A DNA stretch of 64,000 nucleotides from Paenibacillus sp. cl123 (lineage in GTDB: Bacteria; Bacillota; Bacilli; Paenibacillales; NBRC-103111): contig NZ_FMYY01000003.1 in NCBI RefSeq assembly GCF_900101595.1, positions 243,889 to 307,888 of the forward strand, in the 5' to 3' direction. Positions 36,917-46,870 of this stretch are shown one piece after another. The notes under the pieces were generated by a model. That model worked only from the letters and a program-made list of their open reading frames with translations. It did no database searches and was not told the DNA's origin. The position numbers and the translations under genes are program-made. Within the stretch, counting starts at the first letter, position 1, and the number at the start of each line of letters is the position of its first letter.

Positions 36917-37019
36917 AGACAAGCGGAGGATTTCACTTGCGCCGGGCAGCGGCGAGGAAGTGGAATCCTTTCGTTACGGAGGGCATAAGGGTCGTTAGCG
37001 GCGGAAAGGATGTTGAACG

Positions 37020-37448
37020 GTGAAGGAGATTTCAGCAGGCGGAGTCGTGTACCGGAAGACCGGAGATGGCATTCAGGTGCAAATGATCCAGGATAGATAT
37101 GGGAAAATAACATTGCCCAAAGGCAAGATGGAGCCGGGCGAAACGGTGGAACAAACGGCTCTCCGCGAGATTCTGGAGGAAACGGGCATTGAAGGCAGCA
37201 TTATTAAGCCGCTCGAGACGATTACGTATCAGTTTCAGCTGTCGGGCATAGGTCAGGTGGACAAGGAAGTGCATTATTATCTCGTAGAAGCGACAGGAGG
37301 CGAGCTGCAGGCTCAGGTGGAGGAAATCCGGGGCGTGGAATGGCTCCATCCGCTGGATGCCTGGCAGCAGCAAACGAATGCCGGTTATGGAAACAACGAT
37401 GCTGTACTAAAAAAAGCGCTTCATGCGCTGGGCTATGAGGTGAAGTAG
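37020..37448 (+). CDS. Nudix hydrolase
   Basis: A 142-residue hydrolase of nucleoside diphosphate derivatives. The Nudix box is complete: GKMEPGETVEQTALREILEETGIEG (about 38-62) has the GX5EX7REUXEEXGU pattern. The substrate is unknown. The start is GTG 37020 with GGAAAGGATG upstream. deoC begins immediately after its stop, so a nucleotide-salvage or housecleaning unit is plausible. Confidence 0.9.
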   Translation: MKEISAGGVVYRKTGDGIQVQMIQDRYGKITLPKGKMEPGETVEQTALREILEETGIEGSIIKPLETITYQFQLSGIGQVDKEVHYYLVEATGGELQAQVEEIRGVEWLHPLDAWQQQTNAGYGNNDAVLKKALHALGYEVK

Positions 37449-38132
37449 ATGGGAAGCTTTGATGTCAGCAAACTGCCGAGCTATATCGACCATACATTGC
37501 TGAAAGCCGATGCGGGGGAAGAGACGATACGCCAGTTGTGCGCGGAAGCGAAGCAATACGGCTTTTACAGCGTCTGCGTGAACGGCACTTGGGTCTCGCT
37601 CTGCAAGGAGCTACTTGCCGGCTCGGGCGTCAAAATCAGCGTTGTCTGCGGTTTCCCGCTCGGTGCGATGGAAAGCACAGTCAAAGCTTGGGAGGCCGCC
37701 AAGGCTGCGGAGCAGGGCGCCGACGAAATTGACATGGTGCTGCAAATCGGACGATTGAAGCAGGGCGAATACGATGCGGTGCGTGAGGACATCCGCGCGG
37801 TCGTGCAAGCGGTCGAAGGAAAAGCGATCGTCAAGGTTATTTTCGAGACGGGCTCGCTGAACGAAGAACAGAAGCTGGCGGCATGCCGGCTGTCCGTGGA
37901 AGCGGGCGCTCATTACGTGAAAACGTCGACCGGCTTCGGCCAAGGAGGAGCAACCGTGGAGGATATCCGGCTGATGCGCGGCGCTGTGCCTGCCCAAGTG
38001 GGCGTCAAGGCTTCGGGCGGAGTCCGCGACCTGGAGACGGCTATCCGGATGATTGAAGCCGGAGCGACCCGCCTAGGCACCAGCTCGGGCGTGGCGTTAA
38101 TGCAGGGAACGAGCGGGCAATCGGCCTACTAA
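37449..38132 (+). CDS. deoC: Deoxyribose-phosphate aldolase
   Basis: Cleaves 2-deoxyribose-5-phosphate to glyceraldehyde-3-phosphate and acetaldehyde. The 227 residues form a class I aldolase TIM barrel with SYIDHTLLKADA (start), IVKVIFETG and the Schiff-base lysine in HYVKTSTGFGQGGATVEDI (about 155-170), and VGVKASGGVRD near 183. ATG 37449 directly follows the Nudix stop codon. A terminator lies 120 bp downstream. Confidence 0.96.
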   Translation: MGSFDVSKLPSYIDHTLLKADAGEETIRQLCAEAKQYGFYSVCVNGTWVSLCKELLAGSGVKISVVCGFPLGAMESTVKAWEAAKAAEQGADEIDMVLQIGRLKQGEYDAVREDIRAVVQAVEGKAIVKVIFETGSLNEEQKLAACRLSVEAGAHYVKTSTGFGQGGATVEDIRLMRGAVPAQVGVKASGGVRDLETAIRMIEAGATRLGTSSGVALMQGTSGQSAY

Positions 38133-38250
38133 GCTTGAGCTCGTTTGAGCAGCGCGGAGAAAAGGGGAACCGGCATGCCCCGGGTACGCGGTTCCCGGAC
38201 AAGCGCTTTAAGGCCGGCAGCTTGCCGGCTGGCTGTGCAAGCATACATAG

Positions 38251-38285
38251 GCTCCGAACGACTCCGGTCCGGAGCTTTTCTTTTT
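38251..38285 (+). terminator. Terminator of the mtaB-Nudix-deoC unit
   Basis: GCTCCG and CGGAGC arms, with inner CCGG complementarity, are followed by TTTTCTTTTT. Confidence 0.85.
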
Positions 38286-38352
38286 GCATCGGGCAAAGGC
38301 TGGTTTCGCAGGGGCCGGCTATAACATTTCATGAAAGCGGAGGTGCGCGCGG

Positions 38353-39723
38353 ATGGCGGCAATTTATTTGCACAAGAAACGAAAGAAACGGCTGGAGGAA
38401 GGGCATCCGTGGGTATATCGCTCCGAGATCGAGCGTGTCGAAGGCGAGCCGTCCCCAGGCGGGCTGGTGGCCGTCCATCGCCATGACGGGGCTTACCTCG
38501 CAACGGGCTATTACAATGAAGCTTCTCAGCTTACGGTGAGGATCGTCTCTTATGAGCCGCTGGAGGCGATGGCGCGGGAATGGTTTGCGGCCAAGCTGCT
38601 TCGCTGCAAAGAGCTGAGAGAACGTTTCGTGCCGGATGCGAGATCGTATCGGCTTGTTTATGGAGAAGCGGATTTTCTGCCCGGTCTGATCGTCGACAAG
38701 TTCGAAGAAACGCTGGTCGTCCAGGTGTTGACCCTCGGCATGGAGATGGCGCGCGAAGCGCTGGTGGCCGCGCTTGTCGAGGTGATGCAGCCGGCGGGCA
38801 TCTATGAGCGGAGCGACGTGTCTGTCCGTGAGCTGGAGGGGCTGGAGAAGCGCAAGGGCGTGCTGTACGGAGATTGTCCGCAGCATGTAACGATTCGTGA
38901 GAACGGACTGCTGCTGGAAGTCGATATTGTCGACGGACAGAAGACAGGTTATTTCTTCGACCAGCGCGAGAACCGGGCGGCGATCGCTCCGCTGATGCTG
39001 GGCTGGGGGGCGCGCAGCGGCATCCGGACGGTCGAGCAGCTGCTGGACGACGGTACGGTCAAGAAAGTGCCTGTCAACAAGAGCGGCCAGGAAGTAACTT
39101 TCCCGTATTGGGACGGCGCTACGGTGCTCGAGTGCTTCTCGCATACCGGCAGCTTCACCCTGCATGCCTGCGGGTACGGCGCGAAGAAGGTCACTTGCCT
39201 GGACATCTCCGAGCATGCGGTCGAATCCGCGAGGCGCAACGTTATGCTGAACGGCTTCGGCGATCGGGTAGAGTTTGTGGTGGCCGATGCGTTCGCTTAT
39301 TTGCGCGAGCAGGTGCGCGGCCAGGAGGAACGGGAGACGAGAGGACAGGCGGACAGGCGCAAGATGGACACCTCCGTTAAAATGGCGGGAAAAGGCCGGA
39401 CCTGGGATGTAGTCATTCTCGATCCGCCGGCGTTCGCCAAAACGCGCAGCGCGGTCGAGGGAGCTTGCCGCGGCTACAAGGACATTAATCTGCACGGCAT
39501 GAAGCTGGTGAACGAAGGCGGTTATCTGGTAACGGCGAGCTGCTCCTACCATATGAAGCCGGACCTGTTCCTTGAAACGATCCATGCGGCGGCACAAGAT
39601 GCGGGCAAGACGCTTCGGCTGATCGAATTCCGCGGAGCCGGGAAGGATCATCCCCGCATACTCGGCGTGGACGAAGGCCATTATTTGAAATTCGCAATAT
39701 TTGAAGTAACAACGCGCCGCTAG
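38353..39723 (+). CDS. Class I rRNA methyltransferase (RlmI-like)
   Basis: A 456-residue SAM-dependent methyltransferase with an N-terminal PUA domain (about 1-75, MAAIYLHKKRKKRLEEGHPWVYRSEI), an EEHEE-type middle domain, and a Rossmann core with VLECFSHTGSFTLHACGYGAKKVTCLDIS near 253 and VVILDPPAFAKTRSAVEGACRGYKDIN near 355. The layout matches RlmI, which makes m5C1962 of 23S rRNA. An extra charged loop (QVRGQEERETRGQADRRKMD, about 318-337) is not typical. Exact target is inferred. Confidence 0.88.
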   Translation: MAAIYLHKKRKKRLEEGHPWVYRSEIERVEGEPSPGGLVAVHRHDGAYLATGYYNEASQLTVRIVSYEPLEAMAREWFAAKLLRCKELRERFVPDARSYRLVYGEADFLPGLIVDKFEETLVVQVLTLGMEMAREALVAALVEVMQPAGIYERSDVSVRELEGLEKRKGVLYGDCPQHVTIRENGLLLEVDIVDGQKTGYFFDQRENRAAIAPLMLGWGARSGIRTVEQLLDDGTVKKVPVNKSGQEVTFPYWDGATVLECFSHTGSFTLHACGYGAKKVTCLDISEHAVESARRNVMLNGFGDRVEFVVADAFAYLREQVRGQEERETRGQADRRKMDTSVKMAGKGRTWDVVILDPPAFAKTRSAVEGACRGYKDINLHGMKLVNEGGYLVTASCSYHMKPDLFLETIHAAAQDAGKTLRLIEFRGAGKDHPRILGVDEGHYLKFAIFEVTTRR

Positions 39724-39743
39724 AGGCGGGGAGGAGCAGGCCG

Positions 39744-40307
39744 ATGGAGTTATTCGAAGCTATCCGCACAAGACGCACGATCGGACGCGTGAAAGACGAG
39801 CCCGTGAACAGCCGGCTTATTGAACAAATTCTGGACGCGGGCAACTGGGCGCCCAGCCATCATGCGACCGAGCCTTGGCGGTTTTATGTCATGACGGGCG
39901 GCGGACGCAATAAACTGGGCGATGCCTACGCGGCTATCGCGGCCGAGACGGCGGATGGCGAATTGACGGAGGAGGCGCTGAGCAAGCACCGGGGCAAGGC
40001 GCTGCGTTCGCCGGTCATTATCGCCGTAGCCGTCTCGCCTTCGCCGGAGAAAGGCGTTATCCGCATCGAAGAATTTGCGGCAGCCCATGCCGCCGCGCAA
40101 AACATGCTGCTGGCCGCGCACGCGCTAGGGCTGGGAGCGATCTGGCGCTCGGGCGAGCCTATGTACCACCCGCTGATGCAGCAGGCTTTCGGGCTTGCCG
40201 AAGGCGAAGAGCTCGTAGCGCTCCTGTACATCGGCCACCCGGCGATGTCGCCTCCCGAAGGCAAGCGCAGGCCCGCTGCGGAGAAAACGGTATGGCTGGC
40301 GGATTGA
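39744..40307 (+). CDS. Nitroreductase family protein
   Basis: A 187-residue FMN-dependent oxidoreductase. It begins MELFEAIRTRRTIGRVKDEPVNSRLIEQILDAGNWAPS, with the Arg-rich FMN phosphate site, and has GLGAIWRSG near 130 and a C-terminal LLYIGHP. It resembles the YdjA-like short nitroreductases. ATG 39744 follows GGGGAGGAGC. It lies 20 bp after the methyltransferase gene, probably in the same unit. Confidence 0.9.
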   Translation: MELFEAIRTRRTIGRVKDEPVNSRLIEQILDAGNWAPSHHATEPWRFYVMTGGGRNKLGDAYAAIAAETADGELTEEALSKHRGKALRSPVIIAVAVSPSPEKGVIRIEEFAAAHAAAQNMLLAAHALGLGAIWRSGEPMYHPLMQQAFGLAEGEELVALLYIGHPAMSPPEGKRRPAAEKTVWLAD

Positions 40308-40384
40308 CCGCCGGCCTCCGGCTTGCTTCGGAGGAGCGGAGCGAAAAAGTCGGCTGCACGCCGCTTGTCATTGGGCCGGTTCCC

Positions 40385-41161
40385 TTATTGGCCGAAATGA
40401 CGATGCAACAGATCCTTAAAGCTTGTGCTGTCGATGACCTGTTTGGTTACTTGGCCGCCCTCTCGCCGCGTAAGCGAAGTCTCCGTTAAAGTTATATTTC
40501 CTTGATCCGTAAGCCGGGTGATCATCCGGCTTTTATTAAAGCTTGATCTCGGGTCGTGGACAATCAGCTGCTGGACGGCATTAATTTCCGCTAGCTGAGT
40601 AACCGTTCGCTTGGAGTCGAAGGCATAGCCTGTTTTCCAGGCCGAATCTCTATCCTTCACTTTCATTTCGAGTACAAAGTTCCCATGCTCCCCCTCTTCT
40701 CGTAGTATCCGGAAGTCCCCATTATCTGAGGAAACGGGCTCACCGTTTAAAGGAACGGGCTTCAAGGGCAGATTCCCTCCGAAGCCGGTATCTACGACAT
40801 ACACCTGGTTTTCATGAGTCAGAAGAATAAAAACATGCGTTCTTCCCAGCGAAGGGAATTCCTGAGCCTCCTGGTTATACACAATTCCGCGCGCAAGCCT
40901 CACTTCAAACCCATTCTCCATCAAGAAATAATACAATATCGTATTCAGCTCATAACAAAGCCCCCCTTCTTTGTGTATAAGAATTTTGTTGATCAAGTTA
41001 GCCTTCGAAATCTCTTGAGTCCGCTTTTCAATGATTCTTAAATTCTCAAAAGCAATCGTTTTGGCCGTTTTTTCCAAAACCTTATCCAAGCTTGCAAATG
41101 TAAGGGCCGCTTCCTCAGCAAGCCCGATTCTGCTGCGAAATAAAGTGTTCAACTCGCTCAT
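40385..41161 (-). CDS. nat: Arylamine N-acetyltransferase
   Basis: Transfers acetyl groups from acetyl-CoA to arylamines. The 258 residues contain the catalytic triad: Cys in KEGGLCYELN (about 69), His in GRTHVFILL (about 106) and Asp in VYVVDTGFGGNLP (about 121). I set the start at ATG 41161 (MSELNTLFRSRIG), preceded by GGGAGGGAGAAGGAAC. Base composition is more AT-rich than its neighbours, which might indicate acquisition. A hairpin-like stretch near 40508-40535 is inside the coding region. Confidence 0.88.
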   Translation of the reverse strand: MSELNTLFRSRIGLAEEAALTFASLDKVLEKTAKTIAFENLRIIEKRTQEISKANLINKILIHKEGGLCYELNTILYYFLMENGFEVRLARGIVYNQEAQEFPSLGRTHVFILLTHENQVYVVDTGFGGNLPLKPVPLNGEPVSSDNGDFRILREEGEHGNFVLEMKVKDRDSAWKTGYAFDSKRTVTQLAEINAVQQLIVHDPRSSFNKSRMITRLTDQGNITLTETSLTRREGGQVTKQVIDSTSFKDLLHRHFGQ

Positions 41162-41295
41162 TGTTCCTTCTCTCCCTCCCAAGTGATTCCGGATCGTCGT
41201 CCGTTACTCGATATGTTAGAGCCGATCGATACTCGAAACAACAACCAATTCAGGGAATTGTACCAGTACAGTTCAGAATCGCTTATTGAATGAAC

Positions 41296-41311
41296 AGGAA
41301 CGAATGTTCCT
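41296..41311 (+). promoter_or_regulatory. Probable LexA (SOS) box upstream of addB
   Basis: AGGAAC-GAAT-GTTCCT is a perfect palindrome containing GAAC-N4-GTTC, the core of the Bacillus LexA/DinR operator (CGAAC-N4-GTTCG). Its right arm overlaps the predicted -35 region of the addB promoter, a position suited to repression. This is an inference from pattern only. Confidence 0.6.
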
Positions 41312-41333
41312 AAAGTCTGGCTTATGCTATAAT
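41305..41333 (+). promoter_or_regulatory. addB promoter with extended -10
   Basis: TATAAT at 41328-41333 is preceded by TGC (extended -10). The -35 position (41305-41310, TGTTCC) is poor and lies in the palindromic SOS-like box. The start codon of addB lies 110 bp downstream. Confidence 0.65.
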
Positions 41334-41442
41334 AAACGATAGGTTTGGAAGACTGGCATAACCTGCCTTTTACCGGAACCCCCGGTTATTTGGTAGAATA
41401 GTAGGATCAGGATAGAAGCTTGATGGGAGGGGATTGCGAGGA

Positions 41443-44400
41443 ATGGCGTTTCAATTTGTGCTTGGACGCGCGGGAACGGGTAAAACCGCAAGCTGTCTGG
41501 AACAGATCAAGCAAAGGCTGAAGGCTGAGCCGCAAGGAAAGCCGCTCATCTGGCTTGTTCCCGAGCAGGCGACGTTTCAGGCGGAGTACGCGCTGGCGTC
41601 GGAGCCGGAGCTCCGCGGCACGCTGCGGGCCCAGGTGCTCAGCTTTCGCCGTCTGGCTTGGCGCGTGATGCAGGAAGTGGGCGGGACGTCGAGGCTTCCG
41701 ATCGACGATACCGGGAAAAAGCTGCTGCTCCACCGTATTCTCCACAAGCAGCGGGACAGGCTGAGAAGCTTGCGTGATACTGCCGGGCAAACCGGTTTTT
41801 TGGAGCATATGAGCGAGCTCTTCACGGAGCTTAAACGGTATAGGATTACGGCCGACGAGCTGGCGGCCTTTTATTCAGCCCGCATCTCCGATTCGGAGCG
41901 CGCGGGCGCTTCCTTTGCGAACAAGCTCCACGACCTGCAGCTGGTGTACGCCGAATTTCAGGAGGAGCTGTCCAGGCTGTACTTGGACGGAGAAGATTAT
42001 TTATCGCTGCTGATCGATCAAGTTCCGAAGTCTTCTTATTTGCGAGAGGCGTCGATATGGATAGACGGGTTCTACGGCTTCTCGCCGCAGGAGTCGGCCG
42101 TTATCGAGCAGCTTGCGCTGCATACGGAGGACGTCCGAATAACGCTTAGTCTGGATCGTCCGTATGGGGCAGGCGAGCCGGTGCCTGAGCTGGAGCTGTT
42201 CCATCCGACAGCGCGGACGATGTCTCAATTGTCGCAGCGGCTCGTTGAGCTGGGCGTAGAGCTGAATCCGACGGTCGTGCTGGAGGCGAATCCGCCCGCA
42301 AGATTCGCGGCGAATCCGGTGCTGGCCCATCTGGAGCGGAGCTGGGGGCTCGGCGTAAGGCCGGCCTACCGGATGAAGCCGGAAGAGCGGGCGGGCAGCG
42401 CCCTGCATATTACAGCTGCCGTACACCGGCGTGCCGAGGTGGAGGGAACCGCCCGCGCCATTCGCCGGCTTGTCCGCGAAGAGGGCTTGCGCTGGCGGGA
42501 CTGCGCCGTATCCGTGCGCAATCTGGAGGCTTACGGCGATCTGATCGCTGGCACCTTTGCGGATTACGGCATCCCGCTGTTTCTGGACCGGAAGCGCCCG
42601 GTGCTGCATCACCCGATGGTGGAGTTTATCCGGTCGGCCCTTGAAGTCGTCCGCCAGCATTGGAGATACGACGCAGTGTTTCGCTGCGTCAAGACCGGAT
42701 TTTTCATCCCTCTGCGCAGGACGGATAAGGGGTCGGCAGAACGGGTGAGCACACATGGATTTGACCGGCTGGAGAACTATGTGCTCGCCTTCGGTATCCA
42801 GGGCTCCCGGTGGCGTGAGGGCGCGGACTGGACTTATCGCTATGATACGTCCATCGAACGGGAGGAGGACGAGAGCGGCGTCGAGTCGGCTTTCTTGCGT
42901 TCGATCAATCATTACCGCCGAATTATTGCGCAGCCGCTGGGCGTTTTTCAGGACAAACTGCGCGAGCGCAAGACGGTGAAGGAGCGGGTAGAAGCGCTGT
43001 ACGAGCTTCTGACCGAGCTGCAGGTGCCCGAGCGGCTGGAGAAGTGGAGCCAGGAAGCGCTGAATGCCGGTGAGCCTGAGAAAGCTCGTGAGCATGCCCA
43101 GGTATGGGATCGGGTTATCGATATGCTGGATCAGCTTGTCGAGCTGACGGGGGAGGAAGACATCTCGGTGGAGCAGTTTGCCAAGCTGATCGAAACGGGG
43201 ATGGAGAGCATCAAGCTCGGTCTTGTCCCTCCTACGCTCGATCAGGTGCTGATCGGCAGCATGGACCGGACCCGGAATGCGAGGATCAAGCATTTGTTCG
43301 TCCTGGGAGTCACTGAGGGCGTCATGCCGGCCAAAATCGCCGAAAGCGGCGTTTTGACCGAAACGGAACGGGAGCATCTGGCGTCGGCCGGCCTGCAGCT
43401 TGCGGAGGATGGCAGACGGAAACTGCTGGATGAAAATTTCCTGATCTATAATGCGTTATGCACGCCCAGCGAGGGGCTCTGGATCAGCTATCCCCTGGCG
43501 GATGAGGAAGGCAAGTCGCTCTTGCCGTCGGATGTGATACGCAGAATCAGGCGGCTGTTCCCGGACGTGCCCGAGCAGCTCGGGCTGAACGAGCCGGGGT
43601 CCCGGACAGAAGCGGACGAGCAGCTTGACTATGTCACCCACCCGGATAAAGCGTTGTCCATGCTGGTCGTCCAGCTGAAGCAGTGGATGCGCGGGGCGCC
43701 GGTTCACGGCGTATGGTGGTCTGTGTACAATTGGTTCGCCAGACAGCCGGAACATAGCGGAAGATTGGCGCGCTTGACGGAAGCGCTGCAATATACGAAC
43801 CGGATCGCGCCGCTCTCCGAGCGGACGAGCCGGGAGCTGTACGGAGACTCGATCGATACGAGCGTCTCGCGGATGGAGCGTTTCGTCGCCTGCCCGTTCT
43901 CGCAGTTCGCGTCGCACGGGCTTCGTCTGAAGGAACGGCGGATGTTCCGGCTGGAGGCCCCCGATGTCGGACAGCTGTTCCATGCGGCGCTCAGCCGGTT
44001 CGCCGAGCAGATCGTGGCCGAGGGCGCAGATTGGGGCGGGCTCTCGGCTGCGGAGTGCGAGCGCCGGGCGGCTCTCGTCATCGATGCTTTGACGCCGAGG
44101 CTGCAGGGTGAAATTTTGCTCAGCTCCAAGCGTTATCACTATATCGCGCGCAAGCTGAAGCAGGTTATCGGGCGCGCAGCCTATATGCTGGGCGAGCATG
44201 CGAAGCGGGGGCAGTTTCAACCGATCGGGCTGGAGGTCGGCTTCGGAGCGGGCGAACGCATTCCCGCACTGCATTATGAGCTGGACAACGGGGTACGGAT
44301 GAACCTGCGGGGACGCATCGACCGGATCGACCGGGCGGATACCGAGAAGGGGGCCTTGCTTCGGGTTATCGACTACAAGTCAAGCTCCAAGGCTCTGCAG

Positions 44401-45237
44401 CTCGGCGATGTGTACTACGGCTTGTCTTTGCAGATGATGACGTATCTCGATGTTATTCTCACGCACGCCCCGCTGTGGCTGGGAACGGAAGCGCAGCCGG
44501 CCGGCGTCCTGTACTTCCACGTGCATAACCCGGTGCTGCAGGTCAAAAATGCGCTAAGCGCCGAGCAAGCCGACAAGGAGCTGAGGAAACGGTTCAAAAT
44601 GAAAGGACTGCTCTCCGCCGATGCGGATACGGTCCGCCTGATGGACAGCGCGCTGGTCGGGGCCAGCGGATATTCCGAGCTGCTGCCGGTGGCGTTGAAG
44701 TCGGACGGCGGGTTCTACAAGTCGTCGTCCGTTGCGACGGAGCAGGAATGGGGGACCGTCAGACGCCATGTGCAGCGAACGATCCGGGAGATCGGCACGT
44801 CGATGTCGAACGGCCATATCGCGATCGAGCCTTACCGCAAAGGGACGGCTGTTGCCTGTCAGGGCTGCTCCTTCCAGCCGGTATGCCAGTTCGACCCTCA
44901 GCTGGCCGGCAATTCGTACAAGCAGCTTCCGATGCTGGGCAAGGACCTGGCGCTGGAGCTGATGGAGCGTAAGGACGCCTCGGAAGCGGGTTCCGGAGGA
45001 GACAAACGGCACGGTGAAAAGCCAACCGAAGTCGCAAGCGACGGAGAGAAGCCGATCAAACGCAGTCAGGCTGCGTTCCGTCCGGCAGCTGCCCGCAGCA
45101 ATCGGCTTGCGGCTCTGGAAGCAGGAGCGGGGCTGGAGGACGACTTGGACGAACCCGCCGGGGACGAAGGGCCAAGCGGCAGCTTGCGTCCGGATGAGCC
45201 TGTACGCGGGAGAGGGAAGGATGGAGAAACGCAATGA
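41443..45237 (+). CDS. addB: ATP-dependent helicase/deoxyribonuclease subunit B
   Basis: Partner of AddA in the AddAB helicase-nuclease that resects double-strand breaks and recognises Chi-like sites. The 1264 residues start MAFQFVLGRAGTGKTASCLEQI (Walker A near 6-13). They carry the 4Fe-4S cysteines in MERFVACPFSQF (about 815) and CQGCSFQPVCQF (about 1139-1150), and the RecB-family nuclease motif RGRIDRIDRAD...RVIDYKSSSKALQ. After residue about 1165 comes a 100-residue charged, low-complexity tail not usual in the family. ATG 41443 follows GGGAGGGG. Its stop overlaps the addA start (ATGA). Confidence 0.97.
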   Translation: MAFQFVLGRAGTGKTASCLEQIKQRLKAEPQGKPLIWLVPEQATFQAEYALASEPELRGTLRAQVLSFRRLAWRVMQEVGGTSRLPIDDTGKKLLLHRILHKQRDRLRSLRDTAGQTGFLEHMSELFTELKRYRITADELAAFYSARISDSERAGASFANKLHDLQLVYAEFQEELSRLYLDGEDYLSLLIDQVPKSSYLREASIWIDGFYGFSPQESAVIEQLALHTEDVRITLSLDRPYGAGEPVPELELFHPTARTMSQLSQRLVELGVELNPTVVLEANPPARFAANPVLAHLERSWGLGVRPAYRMKPEERAGSALHITAAVHRRAEVEGTARAIRRLVREEGLRWRDCAVSVRNLEAYGDLIAGTFADYGIPLFLDRKRPVLHHPMVEFIRSALEVVRQHWRYDAVFRCVKTGFFIPLRRTDKGSAERVSTHGFDRLENYVLAFGIQGSRWREGADWTYRYDTSIEREEDESGVESAFLRSINHYRRIIAQPLGVFQDKLRERKTVKERVEALYELLTELQVPERLEKWSQEALNAGEPEKAREHAQVWDRVIDMLDQLVELTGEEDISVEQFAKLIETGMESIKLGLVPPTLDQVLIGSMDRTRNARIKHLFVLGVTEGVMPAKIAESGVLTETEREHLASAGLQLAEDGRRKLLDENFLIYNALCTPSEGLWISYPLADEEGKSLLPSDVIRRIRRLFPDVPEQLGLNEPGSRTEADEQLDYVTHPDKALSMLVVQLKQWMRGAPVHGVWWSVYNWFARQPEHSGRLARLTEALQYTNRIAPLSERTSRELYGDSIDTSVSRMERFVACPFSQFASHGLRLKERRMFRLEAPDVGQLFHAALSRFAEQIVAEGADWGGLSAAECERRAALVIDALTPRLQGEILLSSKRYHYIARKLKQVIGRAAYMLGEHAKRGQFQPIGLEVGFGAGERIPALHYELDNGVRMNLRGRIDRIDRADTEKGALLRVIDYKSSSKALQLGDVYYGLSLQMMTYLDVILTHAPLWLGTEAQPAGVLYFHVHNPVLQVKNALSAEQADKELRKRFKMKGLLSADADTVRLMDSALVGASGYSELLPVALKSDGGFYKSSSVATEQEWGTVRRHVQRTIREIGTSMSNGHIAIEPYRKGTAVACQGCSFQPVCQFDPQLAGNSYKQLPMLGKDLALELMERKDASEAGSGGDKRHGEKPTEVASDGEKPIKRSQAAFRPAAARSNRLAALEAGAGLEDDLDEPAGDEGPSGSLRPDEPVRGRGKDGETQ

Positions 45238-46577
45238 CGACGAATGTTAGTCCGAAGCCGGAGAACAGCACCTGGACGGATGAGCAATGGGAAGCGATCG
45301 CTGTCCGGGGAAGATCGGTGCTGGTGGCGGCGGCGGCCGGCTCCGGCAAGACAGCCGTGCTGGTCGAACGCATCATCCGCCGCATCTCGGACCCGCAGGA
45401 GCCGATGGACGTCGACAGGCTGCTGGTCGCCACCTTCACGAAGGCGGCCGCCGCCGAGATGCGGCATCGGATCAGCGATGCCCTGGAGAAAGCGCTGGCT
45501 GAAGACCCGGGCTCCGAGCATCTGCGCAGGCAGCTGGCGCTTATACCGCGCGCTTCCATCACGACGCTGCACTCCTTCTGTATGGAGGTTATCCAGAAGC
45601 ATTACCAAACGATCGGTCTCGATCCCGGCTTCCGCATCGCGAATGAGACCGAAAGCGCGCTGCTTCGTCAGGAACTGCTGGAGGAGCTGCTGGAGGACCG
45701 GTACGGCGCAGCGGTAGAGGGCGAGCCGTTCTGGCTGCTGGCCGATACGTTCAGCGGGGACAAAAATGACGAGGGTTTATTCCGCCTCATCCAGAGGCTG
45801 TACGATGACTCGCGCAGCCATCCGTGGCCGGAGCACTGGCTGGAGGGCTGCGTGGATATGTTCGGAGCGCAGCTGGCCACGGATGATCATCCGTGGCTGG
45901 ACAGCCTGCGTGCGGCGGTGAAGCTGGAGCTGCAGGGCATGGAAGGCATGCTGACCGAGGCGGAGCGGCTGGCTCGCGGCCCGGGAGGGCCGACTCCCTA
46001 TCTCGCCAACCTGGACGACGATCTGACTATGACCCGCAGCCTGCTGGAGCGAAGCGAAGAAGGACCGTGGGAGCTTCTCTACGAGGCTTTCCACGGCGCT
46101 GCGTTCGGCAAGCTGAAGCCATGCAAGGGCGATCAGGTGGACAAGGAACTGCAGGAGAAGGTCAAGGATCTGAGAAATGCGGCCAAGGACAAGCTGACGC
46201 AGATCAAGGAGGAGTGGTTCGCCCGCAGCCTGGAAGAGTACGCGCAGGAGCTCGAGAAGGTGCACCCGTTGATGCGCGAGCTGGCGAGGCTCGTAAACGA
46301 ATTCGCCGAAGCTTACAGGAAGGCCAAGTCGGACAAAGGTCTGGTGGACTTTGCCGATCTCGAGCACTACTGCCTGCGCATCCTGTGCGATCCGGCAACG
46401 TCATCACCCGAGCACCCGGTGCCCTCTGCGGCCGCCTGGGAATATCGCGAGCAGTTCGTAGAGGTCATGCTGGACGAATACCAGGATACGAACCGGGTTC
46501 AGGAGACGATCGTCGCCCTAATTTCGCGGGAGCAGCCGGGCAACCGGTTTATGGTAGGAGATGTGAAGCAGAGCATC
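45234..46577 (+). CDS. addA: AddA helicase/nuclease, exon 1 (interrupted by group II intron)
   Basis: The first 448 codons of the UvrD-like helicase and nuclease subunit of AddAB. Present are Walker A (AAAAGSGKTAVLVERI, about 32-47), motif Ia (ATFTKAAAAEMR), Ib (ITTLHSFCMEVI), Walker B MLDEYQDTN (412-420) and the first half of motif III, MVGDVKQSI (440-448). The coding sequence breaks between codons, exactly at a group II intron 5' end (GTGCG). If unspliced, translation adds V-R-P and stops. The remainder lies at 48846-51665. ATG 45234 overlaps the addB stop. Confidence 0.95.
46566..46577 (+). other. Intron-binding sites IBS2-IBS1 in addA exon 1
   Basis: AAGCAG (46566-46571, IBS2) and AGCATC (46572-46577, IBS1) lie directly before the intron. 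They are exactly complementary to CUGCUU at 46772-46777 (EBS2) and GAUGCU at 46886-46891 (EBS1) in intron domain I. Confidence 0.88.
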
Positions 46578-46771
46578 GTGCGCCCATAAGGCGTATCCGT
46601 TTTCCCCGCTAAGCCGGGGGGCTTCCAGGGTATGGAGGTCATGTCGCCCAACTTATCCGAAGGGGAAACCCGGAGGGGAGTGCAGCATGTTGGGAAAGTC
46701 GCAAGTTGGCGAGCTAACGCGCCACGACTGAGCGGCGAGACATCAAGATAAGTACGAGGATGAAAGCTATA

Positions 46772-46777
46772 CTGCTT
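46772..46777 (+). other. EBS2 of the group II intron
   Basis: CTGCTT, six of six complementary to IBS2 AAGCAG at 46566-46571. Confidence 0.75.
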
Positions 46778-46870
46778 AAAGTCTAGTCCAAGCGGGGCCA
46801 TGCTTCCCGGCAGGAAAGTTAGCTGCTACCTGCTCTCAGCGCTCTGACAGCGAGCCGGACGGCTGTCAGG

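Noticed and set aside
40508..40535. Terminator-like hairpin AAGCCGG...CCGGCTT with TTATT
   Set aside because: It lies inside the arylamine N-acetyltransferase coding region and encodes conserved residues there.
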